A stretch of 26,492 bases of DNA from UBA5078 sp041175045 (GTDB lineage: Bacteria; Pseudomonadota; Gammaproteobacteria; Pseudomonadales; Pseudohongiellaceae): assembly GCA_041175045.1 (NCBI GenBank), contig JBEDFR010000103.1, positions 1-26,492 of the forward strand, written 5' to 3'. Below the pieces are notes generated by a model, which saw nothing but the letters and a program-made list of their open reading frames with translations, had not been told where the DNA came from and did not search any database. A program made the position numbers and the translations under genes. Positions within the stretch are counted from its first letter, which is position 1; the number at the start of each line of letters is the position of its first letter. Shown here piece after piece: positions 7,695-15,295 of the stretch.

Positions 7695-8333
7695 ATGGAA
7701 CTGCAAGCGCTGCGCCGCGAATATCTCAAGGGCGGCCTCGTTGACGCCGATCTGTCGGCAAACCCCCTCGATCTGTTCGCGCGCTGGCTGCAGGATGCCA
7801 TCGACATGGGCCTGCCCGATGCCAATGCCATGACCGTGGCCACGGTGGGCAAGGACGGCCAGCCCAGTCAGCGCATCGTGCTGCTCAAGGGCGTGGACGA
7901 AAAGGGCTTCACCTTCTTCACCAATTACGAGAGTCGCAAGTCGCGCGAGATCGGCTGCAATGCGAAAGTGAGTCTGCACTTTCCCTGGCATGCCATCGAG
8001 CGCCAGGTGGAAGTCTCCGGCGTGGCCGAGAAGGTGAGTGCGGCAGAATCTCGTGAGTATTTCCACGCCCGTCCGCGCGAAAGTCAGCTGGCCGCGTGGG
8101 CTTCGGCGCAGAGCCGACCGCTCGCGTCCAAGGACGCGCTGCTGCGGCAGTGGGAAGCGATTGGACGCAAGTATCAGGAAGGCGAGATTCCATTGCCGGA
8201 ATTCTGGGGCGGATATCGCGTGCGGCCGCTGCAGATCGAGTTCTGGCAGGGCGGAGCGCACCGACTGCATGATCGTTACGAATACACCCTGCAGCCGGGC
8301 GAGCACTGGAAAGTGGAACGTCTGGCACCTTGA
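7695..8333 (+). CDS. pdxH: Pyridoxamine/pyridoxine 5'-phosphate oxidase PdxH
   Basis: A 212-residue FMN-dependent cytoplasmic oxidase converting pyridoxine 5'-phosphate or pyridoxamine 5'-phosphate to pyridoxal 5'-phosphate with oxygen. Family motifs appear in order: QRIVLLKG, FFTNYESRKS (FMN phosphate binding), W...RQVEVSG, and the C-terminal FWGGYRV.P..IEFWQGGAHRLHDR signature that closes the active site. Length matches the family (about 215). The start at 7695 is chosen because AAGGA lies six bases upstream; an in-frame ATG at 7689 directly abuts that site. It completes the pathway begun by PdxJ at 1368-2120 but is separated from it by six genes. Confidence 0.97.
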   Translation: MELQALRREYLKGGLVDADLSANPLDLFARWLQDAIDMGLPDANAMTVATVGKDGQPSQRIVLLKGVDEKGFTFFTNYESRKSREIGCNAKVSLHFPWHAIERQVEVSGVAEKVSAAESREYFHARPRESQLAAWASAQSRPLASKDALLRQWEAIGRKYQEGEIPLPEFWGGYRVRPLQIEFWQGGAHRLHDRYEYTLQPGEHWKVERLAP

Positions 8334-8335
8334 CA

Positions 8336-8382
8336 CATTGCCGCCCGCGGCGCTGCGCCGCCAGGCAGGGCCACGGGCAATG
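8336..8382. terminator. Cruciform-like hairpin between convergent pdxH and pfp
   Basis: An outer seven-base perfect stem (CATTGCC at 8336-8342, GGCAATG at 8376-8382) encloses a strong inner hairpin, GCGGCG-CTG-CGCCGC at 8347-8361. It fills the 54-base gap between two converging genes, the expected place for a bidirectional terminator. No long T run flanks it on either strand. Confidence 0.5.
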
Positions 8383-8387
8383 CCGGC

Positions 8388-9647
8388 TCAGCGCTTCCAG
8401 GGCTTGAGCATCTTCTCCACCAGCACCTTCTTCAGGCGCGCATACTGCGGCAGACCGTTCTTGTAGGGCGGGTAGTCCTCGCCCTGGATCAGCGGGGCGA
8501 AGTAGTCGCGCGCGGCCTGGGTGATGCCGAAGCCGTCGGCACTGATGAAACTGCGCGGCATGGTTTTCTCCACGTTCGCCACGTCCGAAAGTTTCGCCTC
8601 GCCCACACTCCAGCTGTATTTCCTGCCGGGTTTGCGCACGACGGTGGGCATCACGGCATTCTTGCCCGCCAGGGCAAACTCCACGGCGGCCTTGCCCATG
8701 GCATAGGCCTGCTCCACGTCGGTGGCGGATGCGATGTGTCGGGCCGCACGCTGCAGATAGTCCGACACGGCCCAGTGATATTTGTAGCCCAGCTCCTTCT
8801 TCACCATCTCGGCCACGAAAGGTGCCACCCCGCCCAGTTGCGCATGCCCGAAAGCATCCTTGCCGCCAGCCTCGGCGAGGAAACTGCCGTCCTTGTTCTG
8901 CGCGCCCTCGGAAACCACGATGGCGCAGTAGCCGTAAGCCTTCACACAGCTCTGCACCTTCTTGAGGAATTTCTTCTGGTCGAAGGCGATCTCCGGGAAC
9001 AGGATGATGTGCGGGGCGTCGCCTTCCTGCTCGGCCGCCAGTCCGGCAGCGCCGGCGATCCAGCCTGCGTGGCGGCCCATCACTTCCATCACGAACACCT
9101 TGGTGGAACTCTCGCACATCGAGGCGACATCGAGTCCGGCTTCGCGTATGGAGACCGCCACATACTTGGCGACCGACCCGAAGCCCGGGCAGTTGTCGGT
9201 GATGGGCAGATCGTTGTCCACCGTCTTGGGTACGCCGATGCACTGGATGGGGAAGCCCATGCGGAGGCTCAGCTGCGAGACCTTGTTGGCCGTGTCCTGG
9301 GAATCGCCCCCGCCGTTGTAGAGGAAGTAGCGGATATTGTGTGCCTTGAACACTTCCATCAGGCGTTCATACTCGGCCTGGTTTTCCTCGAAGCTCTTGA
9401 GTTTGTAGCGGCAGGAACCGAACGCGCCTGCAGGTGTGTGGCGCAATGCTGCGATGGTGGCCGCGGTTTCCTTGCTCGTGTCGATCAGCTCTTCGCGCAG
9501 CGCGCCGATGATGCCGTTGCGGCCCGCATAGACTTTGCCTATCCTGTCCTTGTGCTGCCGGGCGGTCTCGATGACGCCGCAGGCGCTGGCATTGATGACG
9601 GAAGTGACACCGCCCGACTGGGCATAGAAGAGATTCGCTTTGGCCAT
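8388..9647 (-). CDS. pfp: 6-phosphofructokinase, pyrophosphate-dependent type
   Basis: A 419-residue cytoplasmic phosphofructokinase that interconverts fructose 6-phosphate and fructose 1,6-bisphosphate, probably using pyrophosphate. The donor-binding motif is GGGDS at 112-116, with Asp115 where ATP enzymes have Gly (GGDGS). The active site is PKTVDND at 140-146, with Lys141 where ATP enzymes have Gly; both features mark the PPi type. MGRHAGW at 190-196 binds the sugar phosphate. The ATG at 9647 has AGG eight bases upstream and a candidate promoter behind it. A PPi enzyme is reversible, allowing both glycolysis and gluconeogenesis. Donor specificity is inferred from residues. Confidence 0.9.
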   Translation of the reverse strand: MAKANLFYAQSGGVTSVINASACGVIETARQHKDRIGKVYAGRNGIIGALREELIDTSKETAATIAALRHTPAGAFGSCRYKLKSFEENQAEYERLMEVFKAHNIRYFLYNGGGDSQDTANKVSQLSLRMGFPIQCIGVPKTVDNDLPITDNCPGFGSVAKYVAVSIREAGLDVASMCESSTKVFVMEVMGRHAGWIAGAAGLAAEQEGDAPHIILFPEIAFDQKKFLKKVQSCVKAYGYCAIVVSEGAQNKDGSFLAEAGGKDAFGHAQLGGVAPFVAEMVKKELGYKYHWAVSDYLQRAARHIASATDVEQAYAMGKAAVEFALAGKNAVMPTVVRKPGRKYSWSVGEAKLSDVANVEKTMPRSFISADGFGITQAARDYFAPLIQGEDYPPYKNGLPQYARLKKVLVEKMLKPWKR

Positions 9648-9686
9648 GGTGGAAACCTGCTCGGCAGACCGTTGAAGGGAGCCCGG

Positions 9687-9715
9687 ATGTTACCCGGCCA
9701 CCCCTGGCAAGGCAA
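9687..9715 (-). promoter_or_regulatory. Candidate sigma-70 promoter for pfp
   Basis: On the minus strand TTGCCT (9710-9715) and TAACAT (9687-9692) are spaced by exactly 17 bases, each matching the consensus at four of six positions. The -10 lies 40 bases upstream of the pfp start. The 122-base pfp/ubiX gap shows no comparably good promoter for ubiX. Confidence 0.4.
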
Positions 9716-9769
9716 CGCAAGCCCCTCCCGCATGCCGGGTTCAACCGGCCACACACACGAGAAAACACT

Positions 9770-10342
9770 ATGCGATTGACGATTGGACTCTCGGGCGCCA
9801 GCGGCCTGATCTACGGCATCCGGATGCTGGAAATTCTGAAGAGTCTGCCCGATGTGGAAACCCATCTGGTGGTCTCGCAGAGCGCGAAGATGAACATCGC
9901 CATCGAGACGCCCTGGACGCTGGCCGATGTGCTGGCGCTGGCTGACGTGGTGCATCCCATCAATGACATGGCGGCGTCGATTGCCAGCGGGTCGTTCCGC
10001 ACCGATGGCATGATCGTGGCGCCGTGCTCGATGAAGACGCTCTCGGGCATCGTGCACTCCTATGCCGACAATCTGCTGGTGCGTGCGGCCGATGTGGTGC
10101 TCAAGGAGCGCCGCCGGCTCGTGCTCATGCCGCGTGAATCCCCTCTGCATGTGGGGCATTGCGAGCTGCTGCTCAAGGCCTGCCAGCTCGGGGCCATCAT
10201 CGCGCCGCCGATGCCGGCGCTGTACAACAATCCGCAGACCATCGACGACATCATCAATCACAGCGTGGGGCGTGTGCTCGACCTGTTCGATATCGACACC
10301 GGCATCGTCAAGCGCTGGGAAGGTGTGCGCAAGTCAGTCTGA
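9770..10342 (+). CDS. ubiX: Flavin prenyltransferase UbiX
   Basis: A 190-residue flavoprotein that attaches a dimethylallyl group to FMN, making the prenylated FMN cofactor of UbiD decarboxylases used in ubiquinone synthesis. The N-terminal GLSGASGLIYGIRML is the FMN-phosphate loop. SFRTDGMIVAPCSMKTLSGI and LMPRESPLHVGHCELL are the conserved substrate and FMN segments, and PPMPALYNNP is the C-terminal family signature. Length is normal. The ribosome binding site is weak (only GAG near the start). Its last nine bases overlap the end of the convergent TIGR02444 gene. mpl follows 675 bases downstream; mpl and ubiX are neighbours in several gammaproteobacteria, here split by the opposing gene. 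Confidence 0.96.
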   Translation: MRLTIGLSGASGLIYGIRMLEILKSLPDVETHLVVSQSAKMNIAIETPWTLADVLALADVVHPINDMAASIASGSFRTDGMIVAPCSMKTLSGIVHSYADNLLVRAADVVLKERRRLVLMPRESPLHVGHCELLLKACQLGAIIAPPMPALYNNPQTIDDIINHSVGRVLDLFDIDTGIVKRWEGVRKSV

Positions 10343-10870
10343 GCGGGCGGCCTGTTGCAGCGTGTCGAGCAGCGCCTGCAGCGCGGGCGTGAATGGGACA
10401 GCTGACGCCTCGGCGACCGCGCGCAGATTGATGGTGATGCTCTGCTCCTGCGTCGCTGGCGAACGATTCTCCCGGACTTCCTGTTGCGCGAGCCAGTGCT
10501 CGCACAGCGCCTCCATGAGCTGCTGCTGCAACTGTTCGCTCTGCAGTTCCACCGCCTTGATGCGCTCGCGCAGTTGCGTGCACGGCTGTTGCGGCAGCAC
10601 GTTGAACTGCTCGCTGGCGAGTGCCTGCTTCATCCAGCTGCGGGCATGGCGCAGCGGACGCACCACCTCGCGCGCCCAGGGCTGTGTGAACGCGAGCAGA
10701 ACGTCGAGCAGCGCAGCGGGAAGGGGCCCGTGATGCCGGCCATACCAGAGGGCGAACAGCAGCAGATTGACGTCGAGGCCATGCTCGTTCTGCAGGCGCA
10801 GGCAGGTTGCGCTGACCGCAGGCAGGCGGTAGACGCGGAGCGAGTGATTCCAGAGGGACGCGTGGGACAT
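10334..10870 (-). CDS. Conserved hypothetical protein, TIGR02444/DUF2390 type
   Basis: A 178-residue protein whose N-terminal half matches my memory of the TIGR02444 family: LWNHSLRVYRLPAV, then CLRLQNEHGLDVNLLLFALWYG. This family is restricted to proteobacteria and has no known function. The remainder is predicted helical, with Leu/Gln/Glu-rich stretches suggesting a short coiled coil near 115-125. No signal peptide or membrane segment is seen. The ATG at 10870 is chosen because the family motif begins at residue 6; an upstream ATG would add 24 residues with no family support. It sits between ubiX and mpl on the opposite strand. Confidence 0.8.
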   Translation of the reverse strand: MSHASLWNHSLRVYRLPAVSATCLRLQNEHGLDVNLLLFALWYGRHHGPLPAALLDVLLAFTQPWAREVVRPLRHARSWMKQALASEQFNVLPQQPCTQLRERIKAVELQSEQLQQQLMEALCEHWLAQQEVRENRSPATQEQSITINLRAVAEASAVPFTPALQALLDTLQQAARSD

Positions 10871-11017
10871 GGCAGCCTTGCGCTGGCGCGGCGGGCAGGG
10901 GCGACAGTCGCGGATGTTACTGGACGCACTATTCTGAGACAATCCGGGCCGGTTTCAGCGCCGCGCGGCCGCCACGCGCGGGAGCGAAGACCCCGACGAC
11001 AACAGGGAAAACACAGC

Positions 11018-12445
11018 ATGCATATCCACATTCTCGGCATCTGCGGCACCTTCATGGGCAGCCTGGCGGTGCTCGCCAAACAGCTCGGGCATACCGTGAG
11101 CGGATCCGATGCCAATGTCTATCCGCCGATGAGCACGCAACTGGAGGCTCAGGGCATCACTCTGCAGCAGGGCTTTTCTGCCAGCCATCTGCAGCCACAT
11201 CCGGATCTCGTGGTCATCGGCAATGCCATGTCGCGCGGCAATCCCGCGGTGGAATACACGCTGGAGCAGGGGCTGGACTACTGTTCCGGGCCTGAGTGGC
11301 TGGCACGCTTCGTGTTGCGCGGCCGCTGGGTCATGGCAGTGGCGGGCACCCATGGCAAGACCACTACCAGTGCCATGCTGGCGTGGATCCTGCGCGAGGC
11401 CGGTCTCAAGCCTGGTTATCTCATCGGTGGCGTGGCACGCAATTTCCCGGCCTCTGCCGACCTGGGGGACTCTGCTTTTTTCGTCGTCGAGGCCGATGAA
11501 TACGACAGCGCATTCTTTGACAAGCGTTCCAAGTTCGTGCACTACTCGCCGCGCACCGCGATCCTCAACAATCTGGAATTCGATCACGGCGACATCTTTC
11601 CCGACCTCGCCGCCATACAGCGCCAGTTCCACCATCTTGTGCGCATCATTCCCGGCAGTGGGCTCATTCTTGCGCCGCGCGACGACGCCAATCTGGCCGC
11701 CGTGCTGGCCCAGGGCTGCTGGAGTCAGCGCCAGGCGCTGGAGTTGCTCGACAGCGCAGCGAGCGTGCCGACCCATGCGGACGAGTCGATTGCCTGGCAT
11801 GTGCGACCGCTCGCTGCCGATGGCAGTGCCTTCGAGCTGGGCAAAGTCACTGCCGGCATTGCCGCGCCTCTCTTCACTGTGCGCTGGCAGCTGAGCGGCC
11901 TGCACAATGTGCGCAATGCGCTGGCGGCGGTGGCCGCTGCGCATCATGCCGGCGTGGACATTGGCGTGGCCTGTGCAGCGCTGGCGAGTTTCGAGGGGGT
12001 GAAGCGGCGTCAGGAATTGCTTGGGGAGATCGGCGGTGTGCGGGTGTTTGACGATTTCGCTCACCACCCCACGGCCATCGACACCACCCTGGGCGGACTG
12101 CGCGAGAAGTTCCGCAGTGCCGGTCGCACGGGTCGCCTGATCGCCGTCATCGAACCGCGTTCCAATACCATGAAGATGGGCACGCATCAGTCAGTGCTGG
12201 GCCAGGCCTGTCGCCATGCCGATCTCACGTTGTGGTTCGACGCCGGCACGGTGCAGCTGGATCTCGCCTCGGTGGTGGAATCCAGTCCCATGCCGGCACA
12301 GGTGGCCACCAGCATCGATGGGTTGCTGCAGATGTTGATCGCGCAGGCGCGTGCCGGGGACGACATCGTGATCATGAGCAATGGTGGCTTCGGCGGCATT
12401 CATCAGCGTCTGCTGCAGGCCCTGGCCGAGCGCGGTGCCGAGTGA
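11018..12445 (+). CDS. mpl: UDP-N-acetylmuramate:L-Ala-D-Glu-mesoDAP ligase Mpl
   Basis: A 475-residue cytoplasmic Mur ligase that joins the recycled tripeptide L-Ala-gamma-D-Glu-meso-DAP to UDP-MurNAc, returning old wall peptide to peptidoglycan synthesis. The N-terminus MHIHILGICGTFMG is the Mpl variant of the nucleotide-sugar binding domain. GTHGKTTT at 110-117 is the ATP loop, EADEYDSAFFDKRSKF and LNNLEFDHGDIF are central-domain signatures, and the C-terminal domain carries FDDFAHHPTAI and EPRSNTMKMG. E. coli Mpl is 457 residues. GGGA lies before the ATG at a slightly long spacing. The LON-domain gene follows after 21 bases, so cotranscription is likely. Confidence 0.97.
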   Translation: MHIHILGICGTFMGSLAVLAKQLGHTVSGSDANVYPPMSTQLEAQGITLQQGFSASHLQPHPDLVVIGNAMSRGNPAVEYTLEQGLDYCSGPEWLARFVLRGRWVMAVAGTHGKTTTSAMLAWILREAGLKPGYLIGGVARNFPASADLGDSAFFVVEADEYDSAFFDKRSKFVHYSPRTAILNNLEFDHGDIFPDLAAIQRQFHHLVRIIPGSGLILAPRDDANLAAVLAQGCWSQRQALELLDSAASVPTHADESIAWHVRPLAADGSAFELGKVTAGIAAPLFTVRWQLSGLHNVRNALAAVAAAHHAGVDIGVACAALASFEGVKRRQELLGEIGGVRVFDDFAHHPTAIDTTLGGLREKFRSAGRTGRLIAVIEPRSNTMKMGTHQSVLGQACRHADLTLWFDAGTVQLDLASVVESSPMPAQVATSIDGLLQMLIAQARAGDDIVIMSNGGFGGIHQRLLQALAERGAE

Positions 12446-12466
12446 AATTCCTGCGGAGCTTCTGCC

Positions 12467-13132
12467 ATGACTGAACTTTCGTACAACGTGTTCGATCTGC
12501 CCCCCTTTACCGAGGCTACGCAGAGCGGGGTACTGCCCCTGTTTCCGCTCAAGTCGGTGCTGTTTCCCAAGGGTCGCCTGCCACTGCAGATCTTCGAGCA
12601 GCGCTATCTGGACATGATTCGCCGCGCGATGCGGGCGGGCACCGGTTTCGGCATCTGTCTGCTGCGTGAGGGCGAGGAAGTGGCCCGCGCCGGCACGCAG
12701 CAACAGGTGCACCGTGTGGGCACCTTCGTGCAGATCGTCGACTGGGATCAGCTGCCCAACGGCCTGCTCGGGCTGACGGTGGAGGCGCGTTGCAAGTTCG
12801 AGGTGCTGGACTGTCGTGTCGAGAGCGATCAGCTGCTGGTGGGACACGTGGCACGCTGTGCCGCTGACCACGTCGGAGAGCCGCCAGTGCCCGTTAGTCC
12901 GGACCACGAGGTGCTTGTCAGTCTGCTGGAACAGCTGGTGAGCCATCCGGTGATCACCCGGCTCGACATGCAGATCAATTACGATGACGCGCGGGAACTG
13001 GGCTGGCGGCTGAGCGAGTTGATTCCGCTGCCTTCGGAACAGAAGCAGGCGCTGCTGGAACTGCAGGACCCGCTGCAGCGCCTGCAGGACATCGAGGCGG
13101 CGCTGCACCGGCTGATGGACGAGAACGCCTGA
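12467..13132 (+). CDS. LON substrate-binding-domain protein (peptidase S16-like)
   Basis: A 221-residue protein consisting of a single LON N-terminal domain without the ATPase or protease domains of true Lon. The start of the domain is clear in LPLFPLKSVLFPKGRLPLQIFEQRYLDMI at about residues 24-52, followed by GFGICLLREG and VGTFVQIVDWDQLPNG, typical of the stand-alone family. The C-terminus is helical (LLELQDPLQRLQDIEAAL). GGAG sits eight bases before the ATG. Function is unknown; binding of unfolded or regulatory proteins is the usual suggestion. It is cytoplasmic by lack of targeting signals and likely cotranscribed with mpl. Confidence 0.88.
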   Translation: MTELSYNVFDLPPFTEATQSGVLPLFPLKSVLFPKGRLPLQIFEQRYLDMIRRAMRAGTGFGICLLREGEEVARAGTQQQVHRVGTFVQIVDWDQLPNGLLGLTVEARCKFEVLDCRVESDQLLVGHVARCAADHVGEPPVPVSPDHEVLVSLLEQLVSHPVITRLDMQINYDDARELGWRLSELIPLPSEQKQALLELQDPLQRLQDIEAALHRLMDENA

Positions 13133-13140
13133 GCTGGCCT

Positions 13141-13185
13141 TGGCCCGGCCGCAGGCTCACAATGCGCAGCCCGCTGAGCGGGCCA
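13141..13185 (+). other. Nested hairpin between LON-domain gene and small ORF
   Basis: TGGCCCG (13141-13147) pairs with CGGGCCA (13179-13185). Inside it, GCCCGC-TGA-GCGGGC (13169-13183) forms a tighter six-base stem. The two foldings share the 3' arm, so they are mutually exclusive. The 3' arm ends directly before the GGGGGGAAA ribosome binding site of the next small gene, so it could be a terminator-like element or affect translation. Confidence 0.4.
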
Positions 13186-13198
13186 GGGGGGAAACAAG

Positions 13199-13381
13199 AT
13201 GTTGGAACAATGGCTTGCGACGGCAAACTGGACCAAGGAACAATGGCTCATTGCCAGTATTCTGGCCTTCGTGGTGGTCGCCACACTGGTGATGGTCTGG
13301 CGTCTCTATACCCTCTACAAGATGGCCAGCAGCAAGCGCGAGCGGCCGAACCTGCGCGTGGCCCGACGGCTGCGACGCTGA
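13199..13381 (+). CDS. Small single-span membrane protein (60 residues)
   Basis: A 60-residue protein with a hydrophobic span at about 17-38 (LIASILAFVVVATLVMVWRL), preceded by a Trp/Lys/Glu segment and followed by a strongly basic tail ending RRLRR. Positive residues after the span suggest the C-terminus lies in the cytoplasm. A strong GGGGGGA site lies seven bases before the ATG, the main evidence that it is a real gene. I do not recognise a family. Its stop codon is one base from the stop codon of a second small membrane protein on the other strand. Confidence 0.7.
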   Translation: MLEQWLATANWTKEQWLIASILAFVVVATLVMVWRLYTLYKMASSKRERPNLRVARRLRR

Positions 13382-13382
13382 C

Positions 13383-13556
13383 TCAGGACGGAATCAGCAG
13401 TCGGTCGAGCACCACGGCGGAAATCGCGATGAACACTACCACGCCAGCCAGCCAGCCCATCAGGGCCAGCACGCGAAAGGGTTTTTCGCCGGGCGGGTAC
13501 AAGCCAGTCTGTTCGTACTGGCGCTCCTGCGGCGCATTGTCCTGTGAATCACTCAT
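13383..13556 (-). CDS. Small single-span membrane protein (57 residues)
   Basis: A 57-residue protein read on the minus strand, starting MSDSQDNAPQERQY. The first half is polar with a YPPGEKPF segment; the second half is one hydrophobic span (about 29-50, VLALMGWLAGVVVFIAISAV) and a short tail DRLLIPS. AGGTGA lies six bases before the ATG, good evidence of translation. It is divergent from the protease gene (33-base gap) and convergent with the 60-residue membrane protein (one-base gap between stops). Tail-anchored type topology is inferred. No family recognised. Confidence 0.65.
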   Translation of the reverse strand: MSDSQDNAPQERQYEQTGLYPPGEKPFRVLALMGWLAGVVVFIAISAVVLDRLLIPS

Positions 13557-13589
13557 GAAACGTCACCTGTCTTCGATGGCTGTCTGAAC

Positions 13590-14459
13590 ATGCAAAAGTC
13601 CCGCGCCCTGGCCTTCCTGATGCTGTCATTGCTCTGCTTGTCGGTGGCCCTGCTGCTGCCCGGCGCTCAGGCAATTGTCATCCGGCATGATACCGGATAC
13701 TCCCGACACGCAGCCAGCGAGGCGCAGTTCCCCGCTGTGTTCTGGCTGGAGCAGCGTTCCCAGCGCAAGGTCTGTGTGGCCACACTGATCGACCCGCGCT
13801 GGGCGCTGACCGCTGCGCATTGTGTCGAGGAGACCGGCCTGCAGCGCCATATCGCTTCGCAGGGCGAGTACGTGGTGCAGATCGCCGGCACGCTGCAGGG
13901 CATCGATCATGTGCAGATGCACCCCGACTACCAGTTTCGTGACCATCCGCAATTGGCCTCGCGCGAGGTAGACATGGCGCTTCTTCGATTTGCCGAGCCT
14001 ATTGCCCTGCCACGCCCGGTGCCTCTGTATCGCGGCAGTGACGAGCAGGACCGCGAAGTCACCTTGCTCGGCTGGGGCTATTTCGGCATCGGCACCACGG
14101 GCATCACCCAGGACGATGGCCGCTTTCGCCTGGCACACAACATCGTTTCGGTGGCGGCCCAGCGGCTGCGTCTCACCTTCGATGATCCGCGCCTGCCCGG
14201 CAGCACGGCCGTAGAACTCGAAGGCCTCCCCGGGCTGGGCGACAGCGGCGGGCCGGCCTTGTTGCAGACTGACGATGGCTGGTCGCTGGCGGGCATCGCG
14301 GTGGGGGAAGTGGCCAGTCCGGCGGCCGCCTCGGCTCTCGCAGGCTTGCCGCCAGTGCAAGGCCTGTATGGCGCCGTGGGCATCTACGAACGCGTGTCTG
14401 CACACCTTGCCTGGATCGAATCGGTGCTGCTCACCACGGCTGACACCTCCTCCGATTGA
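13590..14459 (+). CDS. Exported trypsin-fold (S1) serine protease
   Basis: A 289-residue secreted serine peptidase with a signal peptide at about 1-28 (ending GAQA). The catalytic triad is complete: His77 in LTAAHC, Asp128 in EVDMALLRF and Ser219 in GDSGGPAL. Cys62 and Cys78 correspond to the conserved Cys42-Cys58 pair near the catalytic His. These are the only cysteines in the mature protein, so the usual Cys191-Cys220 disulfide of the specificity pocket is absent. The position equivalent to trypsin Asp189 appears to be Leu213, so cleavage after Arg/Lys is unlikely. A propeptide is short or absent. The ribosome binding site is poor. Substrate unknown; the neighbouring small membrane proteins could be partners, but nothing proves it. 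Confidence 0.88.
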   Translation: MQKSRALAFLMLSLLCLSVALLLPGAQAIVIRHDTGYSRHAASEAQFPAVFWLEQRSQRKVCVATLIDPRWALTAAHCVEETGLQRHIASQGEYVVQIAGTLQGIDHVQMHPDYQFRDHPQLASREVDMALLRFAEPIALPRPVPLYRGSDEQDREVTLLGWGYFGIGTTGITQDDGRFRLAHNIVSVAAQRLRLTFDDPRLPGSTAVELEGLPGLGDSGGPALLQTDDGWSLAGIAVGEVASPAAASALAGLPPVQGLYGAVGIYERVSAHLAWIESVLLTTADTSSD

Positions 14460-14591
14460 GGCTTGCCCTGGCGAGGGGAAAGTTTGCTACCATCGCCGCA
14501 GCGAGCCCCAAAGAGTACCAGCAAGGTGCCGGCGTCAGCACAGAAGCAGGCCCGCCCGGACATTCCCGTCATTTCCTATGGAGACCTTACG

Positions 14592-15071
14592 ATGAGCATC
14601 GCAGTCGGCGACAAGATTCCCGCTACCACCCTCAAGATCATGGGCGAGAAAGGCCCCACCGATATCAGCACCGACGCCCTATTCGCCGGCAAGAAGGTGG
14701 TGCTGTTCGCGGTGCCAGGTGCCTTTACTCCCGGCTGCAGCGTCACCCATCTGCCGGGCTATGTCGTGCTGGCCGACCAGATCAAGGCCAAGGGCGTGGA
14801 CACCATTGTCTGTGTGTCGGTGAACGATGCCTTCGTCATGGACGCCTGGGGCAAGTCGCAAAATGCCGAGGAAATCCTGATGGTGGGCGATGGCAACGGC
14901 AGCTTCACCAAGGCCGTCGGTCTGGAGCTGGATGCCAGCGGCTTCGGCATGGGCACACGCAGCAAGCGCTACGCCATGATCGTCGACAACGGTGTGGTCA
15001 GCCATCTGGCGGTGGAGCCTGCAGGCGGCATCGTCGAAAGCGCGGCCGACGCCATACTCGCGAGACTGTAA
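14592..15071 (+). CDS. Peroxiredoxin of the Prx5 (redoxin) family
   Basis: A 159-residue peroxidase reducing peroxides through Cys49 in PGAFTPGCSVTHLPGY, the Prx5-type active site. The segment FVMDAWGKSQNA and the C-terminal GFGMGTRSKRYAMIVDNG are typical of this subfamily, which often uses glutaredoxin or glutathione as donor. A second cysteine, Cys74, is in a core strand and unlikely to be a resolving residue. There is no fused glutaredoxin domain. GGAG sits eight bases before the ATG at 14592. It differs clearly from the Bcp protein at 94-576. The 132-base upstream gap contains only a weak promoter-like TTGCCC/TACCAT pair with a long 19-base spacer. Confidence 0.93.
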   Translation: MSIAVGDKIPATTLKIMGEKGPTDISTDALFAGKKVVLFAVPGAFTPGCSVTHLPGYVVLADQIKAKGVDTIVCVSVNDAFVMDAWGKSQNAEEILMVGDGNGSFTKAVGLELDASGFGMGTRSKRYAMIVDNGVVSHLAVEPAGGIVESAADAILARL

Positions 15072-15214
15072 ACCTTCGCAGCTTCAGGAACTTTGCCACG
15101 AAGTCGGACTACATCAATTGTCAGGAGGGTGATGTCGTCCCACACCGCCAATCGTGCGCTGCTGCGGCGGCGCATGCACGCGTCTCTCATCGCAGCGTCT
15201 GCGGGGACAACTGG

Positions 15215-15257
15215 CACAAATGCCCGCCTCGATTGTGTCAAGGCGGGCATCCTTGTG
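15215..15257. terminator. Strong bidirectional hairpin between prx and TonB receptor
   Basis: TGCCCGCCT (15221-15229) and AGGCGGGCA (15241-15249) form a perfect nine-base stem around an 11-base loop. Outside it, CACAA and TTGTG extend the stem by five pairs across a small internal bulge. It lies between two converging genes. There is no long T tract. The other bases of the 224-base gap show no convincing gene. Confidence 0.6.
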
Positions 15258-15295
15258 ACCGAGCATCCGTGGTCAGACACGGGCCCGCAAACGGC

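Noticed and set aside
94..15071. Two peroxiredoxins (bcp and Prx5) as a duplicated pair or antioxidant island
   Set aside because: They belong to different peroxiredoxin subfamilies, lie 14 kb apart and are not linked by a shared operon.
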